Of a stretch of 6,993 nt of DNA, positions 1 to 5,090 are shown piece after piece. A program made the position numbers and the translations under genes. The notes beneath the pieces are model-generated. The model was not told the origin of the DNA, searched no databases, and saw only the letters and a list, made by a program, of their open reading frames with translations. Position 1 is the stretch's first letter. Every line of letters starts with the position of its first letter. This stretch comes from Candidatus Aenigmatarchaeota archaeon (GTDB lineage Archaea > Aenigmatarchaeota > Aenigmatarchaeia > QMZP01). The DNA lies in NCBI GenBank assembly GCA_017609225.1, contig JAFCEK010000043.1:1-6993 (forward strand), written 5' to 3'.

Positions 1-705
1 TATGCCGGCGTTTCCGCACCTTTCCCCGAGCCTGTTTACTGTTCCCTGCAGATGCCTTGCTCCTGCCCTGTATGCAGCCATTGTGTTTGCATCTGCAAAG
101 CCGGCATCATTATGCCCGTGAAAGCCTATGGTTTTTCCTGTTTTTCCTGAAACCTCTCTTACTATGCTGAAAACATCCTCAGGAAACATTCCCCCGTTTG
201 TATCGCACAGAACAAGAACATCTGCGCCTGCTCTTTCTGCAGCCTCAAGAACCTTTAGCGCATACCCCCTGTTTTTCCTGAACCCGTCAAAGAAATGCTC
301 TGCATCAAAACAAACAGGCTTTTCCGCGCCTGCAAGCTTTCCCACAGCGCCCTCCACAGCAAAAAGGTAATCAGATGGGTTTTTTCCAAGAACACCCCTG
401 ACCTGCTCTATATCAGCCTTGCCAACAACCGTAAACCCGTCAGGCTCTGCATCCATCATTGCCTTTACATCACCTCTGGTTGTCCTTCCGAATGCAAAGA
501 CCTTTGCCTTCAGCCCCAGTTCCTTAACCCTTGAAAAATATTCCCTGTCTGTTTTGTTTGCTGCAGGAAAGCCCCCCTCTATCCCGGGAATTCCATACTC
601 ATCCAGAATCCCTGTTATCTGCAGCTTTTCAGGTAGCAAAAGGCTGACTCCTGGGGTTTGTTCCCCGTCCCTCAGGGTTGTGTCATATAAACTCACATCA
701 GACAT
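1..705 (-). CDS. Citramalate/isopropylmalate/homocitrate synthase family protein (CimA-like), N-terminal 235 residues, 3' end outside window
   Basis: DRE-TIM metallolyase that condenses acetyl-CoA with a 2-oxo acid; the closest look is the long citramalate synthase type (pyruvate to citramalate, isoleucine route). The frame is open from ATG at 705 to the left edge. Visible motifs: LYDTTLRDGEQ at residues 6-16 (catalytic Arg12, metal-binding Asp13), DAEHFFDGF at 134-142 and CDTNGG at 167-172 (both typical of the citramalate group), the metal-binding HGHND at 196-200, and GERCGNA at 227-233. The start is chosen because it is the only in-frame start before an upstream stop and it places the RDG motif normally. 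A short GTGAT (complement 709-713) could pair with 16S rRNA, with a 3-base spacer. Odd points: the segment between RDGEQ and DAEHFFDG is about a dozen residues shorter than in the bacterial proteins I recall, and residues 43-50 read GGFPAAN-like, closer to LeuA. Family is certain; the acceptor substrate is not. Confidence 0.9.
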   Translation of the reverse strand, partial: MSDVSLYDTTLRDGEQTPGVSLLLPEKLQITGILDEYGIPGIEGGFPAANKTDREYFSRVKELGLKAKVFAFGRTTRGDVKAMMDAEPDGFTVVGKADIEQVRGVLGKNPSDYLFAVEGAVGKLAGAEKPVCFDAEHFFDGFRKNRGYALKVLEAAERAGADVLVLCDTNGGMFPEDVFSIVREVSGKTGKTIGFHGHNDAGFADANTMAAYRAGARHLQGTVNRLGERCGNAGI

Positions 706-746
706 AAAATCACATTCCCGCCCAGAAAACCGGCGAGAATTTACTC

Positions 747-754
747 TATAATAA
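747..754 (-). promoter_or_regulatory. Possible TATA box for the CimA-like gene
   Basis: On the minus strand this reads TTATTATA, centred about 45 bases before the ATG at 705. With the usual archaeal spacing of about 25-27 bases from the TATA centre, transcription would begin near 724. That leaves a leader of about 19 bases containing GTGAT. A second AT-rich block at 762-768 is an alternative. Confidence 0.35.
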
Positions 755-847
755 TGATGCCTATAATTGCCTCAAAAACAGATTCAATTCCTGTTCCGAT
801 ATTTTTGATTTTTCCGGTCATTCAGGCACCTTTTAAAATTATGGACA

Positions 848-861
848 GAAAAGTTTATAAA
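848..861 (+). promoter_or_regulatory. Archaeal BRE + TATA box on the plus strand with no known gene
   Basis: A purine-rich stretch GAAAAG (848-853), as expected for a TFB recognition element, directly precedes the palindromic TATA box TTTATAAA (854-861). Transcription would begin near 883-885, into the intergenic region and toward the 3' end of the PurF-like gene on the opposite strand. Because the box is palindromic it could also act leftward, giving the CimA-like gene a leader of about 125 bases, but the purine-rich element favours the plus strand. Confidence 0.4.
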
Positions 862-882
862 TGTGATTTCCACCGGTGTATT

Positions 883-1012
883 GAGCAGCCTTGATTGCGA
901 AAGATGTGAGGCTGCAGCTCTCGCAGGGAATTCCCGATTCATTGATAGTTAACCGGTTGGAAATACATCTCAAGAACCAATTGTATGATTAATCTGAATT
1001 AACCATCCCACT
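883..1012 (+). ncRNA. Candidate small RNA or micro-ORF transcript (unrecognised)
   Basis: Starts at the position predicted from the TATA box at 854-861. The first 38 bases can fold: GAGC (883-886) with GCTC (917-920), AGCC (887-890) with GGCT (910-913), leaving a 3-base bulge and a 19-base loop. The same stretch is open as a 23-codon reading frame from TTG 881 to TAA 950-952, containing a Cys-x2-Cys pair (SLDCERCEAA...). I recognise no tRNA, C/D-box, H/ACA, SRP or RNase P signature. The 3' end is arbitrary. This may be chance. Confidence 0.2.
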
Positions 1013-1038
1013 GGTCTATGAGCAGTGGTTCTTGGGAT
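967..1038. repeat. 13-bp inverted repeat at the 3' end of the PurF-like gene
   Basis: ATCTCAAGAACCA (967-979) pairs with TGGTTCTTGGGAT (1026-1038): 13 pairs with one G-T wobble, spanning 46 bases. An alternative inner hairpin, CCACTG (1008-1013) with CAGTGG (1023-1028), shares bases with it. The right arm is inside the last codons of the PurF-like gene and the left arm lies past its stop. It may be a 3'-end processing or termination structure, or part of an antisense transcript. No T-run of a simple terminator follows. Confidence 0.5.
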
Positions 1039-2368
1039 TTGAATTAAAGCATTCTGTGCAGTATTTTTCCGGCTCCTTTAGCAGGGAGAATATGTCCTTT
1101 ATTTCAAGAAAATGAAAACGATTAACTCCAAGCTCTCTTTTCAATTCTTCCCTGCTTCTTACCCTTTCCGCAAGCAGAGGCTCCCTTGGCTCTGGCCTGT
1201 ATCTGCAGGGCAGTCTTGGAGGGGTTGCAGACAGCAGATAAACCTCTTTTGCTCCAGCATCCCTGAGCATTTGTGCAATCTTCCTTGCAGTAGTGCCCCT
1301 GTTAACAGAGTCCTCAATTATAACCATTTTATCTTTTATTGCATGGGGATTTATTTTCAGTTTTTCTTCTGGGCCCGGGGTTTCATCAAGATAGCGTATA
1401 TTATGGCTTCTTAAAACAGCATGGCTTACAGGATGAGAAGAATATTTTGAAAATCCATCTCCAATATACAGCCCAGAGTCAGGAACAGGAACAACAAAAC
1501 ATCCTGGAAACAGGTCGCCGTATAATTCTGCAAGCCTTCTGCCCAGATTCTCCCTGAAAACAGAAACAGGCTCGCCATAAACAGTGCTGCAGGGGTTGGC
1601 ATTCCATACAAGCTCATGCAGGCATCTCTTCTCTTTTTCTTCCCTGAAAATTTCCCTTCTTTCTATTACCCCCTCCATATTTACAAATACAATCTCCCCT
1701 GGCTTTACATCCTCAAATTCAGCATTCAATGGAAATGCGCATGACTCTGAAGCAAAAACAACAGCATCATCGCTTGTATATAATGAGAGCGGCTCCATTC
1801 CGTAAGGGTCTCTTGCAGCAAATATGCCATCCTCTGTTATAACAAGGCATGCATATCTCCCCTTTATACTTTCAAGCGAAGCGGCAAGCGAATCAAAAAT
1901 ATCATCTGTTTCCATCTCCCGGCTTTTTGTTGCCATCAGAATGTTAAGCACCTCTGCAGGATTGTTTGAATCTTCCATTACAGAGCCTTTATCCTTTAGT
2001 TCACCCGGAATATTTTCCATATCAGGATATCCTGAAAAAACAATGCCTGTTCTTCCATGTTTTGATTTTGCAGAATGCCTTGTTGGATAAGTTATGTGTT
2101 TGTTTGATACATTGCCTATGGAAAGCCCTGTTTTTTCTGCCTCATCATTCCCAGCAGCTGTTAGTTTCTTGCTCAATCCGCCATAAACAAGTCCATCTGC
2201 TTCTACAACAGGAAACAGCATATATCCCTTATCTGTATCCGGATCTATATCAGTAGAGATCAGGCATGAACCTCCATGCCCCCTGTGCTGCAGGCTGTGA
2301 AGACATTCTATACAATAAAAAACAGAATCAGTGCTGTATTTGTTTGCAATACCTGCCACTCCTCCCAT
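1016..2368 (-). CDS. PurF-like amidophosphoribosyltransferase homologue lacking the glutaminase nucleophile
   Basis: 450 residues, the usual PurF length. True PurF makes phosphoribosylamine from PRPP and glutamine, the first step of purine synthesis. The N-terminal Ntn glutaminase domain (about 1-230) is recognisable from LQHRG (26-30), ARDPYG.EPLSL (185-196) and ASESCAF (206-212). However, the expected Met-Cys-Gly start is Met-Gly-Gly; the usual GH.RYaT is KHITYPT (90-96); and the AHNGNL region reads VFSGYP (110-115). The C-terminal phosphoribosyltransferase domain keeps VPDSG (295-299) and the PRPP loop IIEDSVNRGTTA (350-361). Cys249, Cys388, Cys437 and Cys440 line up with the four [4Fe-4S] ligands of the Bacillus subtilis enzyme. 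The start at 2368 fits the family; the longer frame from 2470 would add 34 unrelated residues overlapping kae1. Likely a glutaminase-dead paralogue: ammonia-dependent, a scaffold or a sensor. Family is sure; activity is unknown. Confidence 0.9.
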   Translation of the reverse strand: MGGVAGIANKYSTDSVFYCIECLHSLQHRGHGGSCLISTDIDPDTDKGYMLFPVVEADGLVYGGLSKKLTAAGNDEAEKTGLSIGNVSNKHITYPTRHSAKSKHGRTGIVFSGYPDMENIPGELKDKGSVMEDSNNPAEVLNILMATKSREMETDDIFDSLAASLESIKGRYACLVITEDGIFAARDPYGMEPLSLYTSDDAVVFASESCAFPLNAEFEDVKPGEIVFVNMEGVIERREIFREEKEKRCLHELVWNANPCSTVYGEPVSVFRENLGRRLAELYGDLFPGCFVVPVPDSGLYIGDGFSKYSSHPVSHAVLRSHNIRYLDETPGPEEKLKINPHAIKDKMVIIEDSVNRGTTARKIAQMLRDAGAKEVYLLSATPPRLPCRYRPEPREPLLAERVRSREELKRELGVNRFHFLEIKDIFSLLKEPEKYCTECFNSNPKNHCS

Positions 2369-2425
2369 AAAATCCCATTGATTATTGAAAATAAAAAATT
2401 TAAACCCATTGCACAAAAATGGGTT
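2369..2425. promoter_or_regulatory. Divergent promoter region between the PurF-like gene and kae1
   Basis: These 57 bases must drive both genes. A palindromic TTTAAA (2399-2404) is centred about 25 bases before the kae1 ATG, which implies a leaderless kae1 message. On the minus strand the same box lies about 33 bases before the PurF-like ATG, with a T-rich TTTTTTATT block closer in. CCCATTG occurs at 2374-2380 and again at 2405-2411, with AATGGG inverted at 2418-2423, so both promoters carry related half-sites. Confidence 0.55.
2403..2425. repeat. 8-bp perfect inverted repeat abutting the kae1 start codon
   Basis: AACCCATT (2403-2410), a 7-base spacer, then AATGGGTT (2418-2425). The second arm ends on the base before the ATG at 2426 and the first arm overlaps the TATA-like box. 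It is a possible operator, or a hairpin if transcription starts upstream. Confidence 0.55.
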
Positions 2426-3451
2426 ATGCTGAACCAGAAAACATGCCTTGGAATTGAAAGCACTGCCCATTCATTCGGGATTGGAATAATGGACTCTGAT
2501 GGCAAATGCCTTGCAAATGCAACAGATATGTACAGGCCAAGAGAGGGCTGGGGAATACATCCCATGGAGGCATCCGAGCATCACAAAAAAGTCTGTGATG
2601 ATGTTTTGCAGAAGGCGCTGGCTGATGCAGGCGTTTCCATGAGGGATATTGATATAATTGCCTTTTCCCAGGGTCCTGGCCTGCCGCCCTGCCTGCATGC
2701 AGGCCTGAACTTCGCAGGGAAACTTGCAGAAAAAAACAAAAAGCCGCTGGTTGGGGTGAACCATTGCATCGCGCATATTGAGATAGGACGCCTCACAACA
2801 GGTCTTGATGACCCTGTTACCCTTTATGTCTCGGGGGCAAACACACAGGTGCTTGCTTTTGTTTCAGGAAGATACCGCTGCTTCGGGGAAACACAGGACA
2901 TTGGCATTGGGAATGCGCTGGACAAGTTCGGCAGGGGGGTCGGGCTGGAATTCCCTGCAGGCCCAAAGATTGAGAAAATGGCAGGAAAAGGCCGATACAT
3001 AGAGCTGCCCTATGTTGTTAAGGGAATGGACCTGAGCTTTTCAGGGATTGTTACAGAGGCCCTGAAAAAGTACACAATGCATCAAAGCAGAGGAAATTCT
3101 GACAGCTTAAAACAATCAAACAAAGCATTCCTTAGCGACTTGTGCTTCTCGCTTCAGGAAACCCTGTTTGCAATGCTTACAGAAGTCACGGAAAGGGCAA
3201 TGGCGCACACAGGAAAAAACCAGGCGCTGCTCACAGGGGGCGTTGCAGCAAATTCCAGGCTTCAGGAAATGCTGGATATAATGTGCAGGGAAAGGGATGC
3301 AAAATTCAGGGTTGTGGACAGGGCATACTCAGGGGACAATGGCGCAATGATTGCCTGGACAGGCATGCTTGCATTTGATTCAGGAATAAAAACAAAAAAA
3401 GAGATACTTCCAAGGCAGAGAACCGATGGTGTTGAGGTCAGGTGGATTTAG
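2426..3451 (+). CDS. kae1: Kae1, KEOPS complex tRNA threonylcarbamoyladenosine (t6A) transferase subunit
   Basis: 341 residues, close to the usual archaeal Kae1 length of about 325-335. Kae1 is the ASKHA-fold catalytic subunit of cytoplasmic KEOPS, transferring threonylcarbamoyl from its adenylate to A37 of ANN-decoding tRNAs. Visible: LGIESTAHSFGIGI (8-21), GGIHP-like GWGIHP (41-46), SQGPGL (81-86), the metal-binding HCIAH (His113, His117), FGETQDIGIGNALDKF (153-168), DLSFSG (202-207), LLTGGVAAN (268-276) and SGDNGAMIAWTG (302-313, Asp304 a metal ligand). The start at 2426 puts LGIEST near the N-terminus; the upstream frame to 2276 overlaps the PurF-like gene. Unlike many archaea, no Bud32 kinase is fused. 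Odd points: the near-invariant SGGNT is SGANT (136-140), HPGGP is FPAGP (176-180) and GPGLGPC is GPGLPPC (83-89). A likely essential gene, transcribed from a leaderless promoter. Confidence 0.95.
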   Translation: MLNQKTCLGIESTAHSFGIGIMDSDGKCLANATDMYRPREGWGIHPMEASEHHKKVCDDVLQKALADAGVSMRDIDIIAFSQGPGLPPCLHAGLNFAGKLAEKNKKPLVGVNHCIAHIEIGRLTTGLDDPVTLYVSGANTQVLAFVSGRYRCFGETQDIGIGNALDKFGRGVGLEFPAGPKIEKMAGKGRYIELPYVVKGMDLSFSGIVTEALKKYTMHQSRGNSDSLKQSNKAFLSDLCFSLQETLFAMLTEVTERAMAHTGKNQALLTGGVAANSRLQEMLDIMCRERDAKFRVVDRAYSGDNGAMIAWTGMLAFDSGIKTKKEILPRQRTDGVEVRWI

Positions 3452-3470
3452 GCATCCACATGAGCCAACG

Positions 3471-3484
3471 GATAAATTTATATT
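3471..3484 (+). promoter_or_regulatory. TATA-box promoter of the secreted-protein operon (leaderless)
   Basis: TTTATATT (3477-3484), preceded by GATAAA, is centred about 25-26 bases before the ATG at 3506, so transcription should begin at or next to the start codon. No ribosome binding site precedes that ATG, which agrees with leaderless initiation. Confidence 0.6.
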
Positions 3485-3505
3485 GTTTAACATGCAATAT
3501 AAATT
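3475..3505. repeat. 11-bp perfect inverted repeat over the TATA box, abutting the start codon
   Basis: AATTTATATTG (3475-3485), a 9-base spacer, then CAATATAAATT (3495-3505). The left arm contains the TATA box and the right arm ends on the base before the ATG. A protein bound here would cover both the TBP site and the transcription start, so it is a candidate operator. The arrangement mirrors the repeat before kae1, but the sequence differs. Confidence 0.65.
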
Positions 3506-4687
3506 ATGAGATTTGAAAATAACAGTGCCAGGTATGTTGGCATGAGTTTGTCTGCTTTGATTGTTCTTGTTCTTGTAATAATTGTGCAGGGCTTTTTACC
3601 TCCCTTTAATATTGCCGGAAATGTTATAGATAACAAGGTAATCTTTGCAGATGGTGCTGGTGCATCAGGGGATTTGATAACAGGAACGCTCACCATTCCG
3701 GAGAATGTGAAGCAGGGGAAAACATTCAAGGCCAGGCTTGAACTTAATGTAAATCCTTCAGAAGAAATAGCTAACGGCATCCTTGTGGGGGCAGTGTTTG
3801 ATGACGGACTTGAAATCATCAGCGCCAGCCCTACTAATGCTGTTATTGACAGGGAAAGCAGCACCATTGTGTGGACGCTTCCCCCGGAAAGCCAGCAGCT
3901 GAGCGTAAAACTCAGGGGAAATGAAACAGGAAACTATACTGCCAGATTCAGGTGGGGCATAACAGACCCCTATTATGAAAACTACACAAGCAGCATAGTG
4001 GAGGTAACAGAGGCACCTGTGTCATTATGCGAGTTTTCAGATGATTTCAGCACAGATGATTTAAGCGAATACAACATAGGAAGCTGGAAACCTGAAGATA
4101 CCCCGCAAATCATGGATGGCGCATTAATACTGAAAGGAACAACAGGACAGGGGTATGATTATGTCTGGATGAGCGAAGGCTATGAAAGGGAAGACGGCCT
4201 GACATTCCATTTCAGGCTTAGAATAAACCAGAACTCCCAGGCATGGGTTGGCTGGTTTGCACCTGACAACTATTACTCCCAGCTTTATGAGAATTATTAT
4301 GAAACATATGGAAATGAACTCTACCAGAATCTTGCCAGTTACTTCAGGCACTATCCATTATACAGCCTTGTTCATGGCTTCTGGATACGTTCAGGCATGA
4401 TATATGTTGAAGAAAAGCCGCAGTCACGATTTACAGGAGGATACCCCAAATATATAGCAGTGTCAAATGCTGACAAATGGTATGAATTCAAGATAACGCT
4501 GAACCAGGACGGAACAGCATCATATTCATACAGACCGGAAGGCGGCGAATGGACAAACATAGAATTTGTGCATAGTGCTGGAGAAAACATTCTGATACCG
4601 GGAATTGTCTACTACACGCCCTATCCAAGGCAATATGTATATCTGGATGAATGGAACATCGGAGATGCCAGTACATGCCCGTCTTAA
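3506..4687 (+). CDS. Membrane-anchored extracellular beta-sandwich protein with a C-terminal jelly-roll-like domain
   Basis: 393 residues; no family recognised by name. A short N-terminus (1-12) precedes a hydrophobic segment (about 13-31). The Gly12-Met13 junction before it resembles an archaeal class III (pilin-like) signal, but a simple N-terminal anchor fits as well. Residues about 55-170 look like an extracellular beta-sandwich: alternating hydrophobics, a GLEIISASP.....STIVWTLPP pattern as in DUF11/cohesin-like modules, and sequons at Asn143 and Asn159. Residues 175-391 resemble a concanavalin/LamG-type jelly roll (DDFSTDDLSEYNIGSW, MDGALILKG, WYEFKITL, YLDEWNIGD). Cys175 and Cys391 flank this domain and could close it with a disulfide. 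A Tyr-rich stretch (256-286) inserts in the middle. It probably binds carbohydrate or another surface polymer outside the cell; this is inferred from the fold only. First gene of the three-gene run. Confidence 0.85.
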   Translation: MRFENNSARYVGMSLSALIVLVLVIIVQGFLPPFNIAGNVIDNKVIFADGAGASGDLITGTLTIPENVKQGKTFKARLELNVNPSEEIANGILVGAVFDDGLEIISASPTNAVIDRESSTIVWTLPPESQQLSVKLRGNETGNYTARFRWGITDPYYENYTSSIVEVTEAPVSLCEFSDDFSTDDLSEYNIGSWKPEDTPQIMDGALILKGTTGQGYDYVWMSEGYEREDGLTFHFRLRINQNSQAWVGWFAPDNYYSQLYENYYETYGNELYQNLASYFRHYPLYSLVHGFWIRSGMIYVEEKPQSRFTGGYPKYIAVSNADKWYEFKITLNQDGTASYSYRPEGGEWTNIEFVHSAGENILIPGIVYYTPYPRQYVYLDEWNIGDASTCPS

Positions 4688-4706
4688 AACACTGTTTGTG
4701 ATTGTA

Positions 4707-5090
4707 ATGAAAAAACAGCTATTTGCAATCCTGATACTTGTTATTTTTTTATTTTTGATAGAAAAAAATGTGGTTGGATTGAATTATGATAATGATGAAT
4801 TCAATGACATTTCTACAACCAGTTTATCGATAGAAACTCAAAATTATGACCCTGAAACCCAGGAATTGCTGGAAATTTGTTCACAAAAAACAATCTATAA
4901 AGATTTATGTTATGTTATGGTTGCAGATATGCAGGGTGAACCCTCTGTTTGCAATATCTTAAATTATAAGGATGCTATAGAGGAATGTAAAAAAGCAGTG
5001 CAAAACAATATTGGTATCAAATATTTTCTTAATTCCGTGAACAGATGGACTAAAGGAAAAATAGGTTTAAAAGAAATCAGGATTAAATGA
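4707..5090 (+). CDS. Small secreted four-cysteine protein
   Basis: 127 residues, unrecognised as a named family. An N-terminal signal or anchor (MKK, then hydrophobic 5-18) is followed by a polar Asp/Thr-rich linker and a helical segment with Cys58, Cys68, Cys82 and Cys94. The pattern KDLCYVMVAD...PSVCNIL...AIEECKKAV resembles the short Cys-paired helical modules (KD-x-CY-x3-A ... C-x2-I ... C) seen in predicted exported archaeal proteins; two disulfides are likely. The start at 4707 is chosen because it directly precedes the signal sequence and has GTGAT (4698-4702) four bases upstream; the longer frame from 4605 overlaps the previous gene and lacks a signal at its N-terminus. It begins 19 bases after the preceding stop, and its stop overlaps the next start (ATGA). 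More AT-rich than the genes to the left. Confidence 0.8.
   Translation: MKKQLFAILILVIFLFLIEKNVVGLNYDNDEFNDISTTSLSIETQNYDPETQELLEICSQKTIYKDLCYVMVADMQGEPSVCNILNYKDAIEECKKAVQNNIGIKYFLNSVNRWTKGKIGLKEIRIK

Larger units (their letters stand above)
706..1015. other. 310-base intergenic region between PurF-like gene and CimA-like gene
   Basis: No convincing protein gene. It lies downstream of the PurF-like stop and upstream of the CimA-like start. It contains a probable minus-strand promoter for the latter (747-754), a strong plus-strand TATA box (854-861) with nothing annotated behind it, the palindromes GGGAATTCCC (926-935) and AACCGGTT (951-958), and one arm of a 13-bp inverted repeat (967-979). 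Confidence 0.7.

Noticed and set aside
128..751. Overlapping plus-strand open frames in the first 750 bases
   Set aside because: They are antisense to the CimA-like gene, which has full motif support, and their translations show no recognisable domains.
883..980. tRNA or tRNA remnant in the intergenic region
   Set aside because: Short stems and a CCA-like AACCA are present, but there is no T-loop consensus, no anticodon arm and no cloverleaf on either strand.
984..997. C/D-box guide RNA (ATGATTA followed by CTGA)
   Set aside because: The two boxes are only a few bases apart, leaving no room for a guide, and no C'/D' pair is seen.
2276..2425. Longer N-terminus of Kae1 starting at 2276
   Set aside because: The extra 50 residues are the antisense of the PurF-like gene and unrelated to Kae1. 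TATA spacing and homology both support 2426.
2369..2470. Longer N-terminus of the PurF-like protein starting at 2470
   Set aside because: It would add 34 residues unlike PurF, run through the divergent promoter and overlap the start of kae1. The family start at 2368 is clear.
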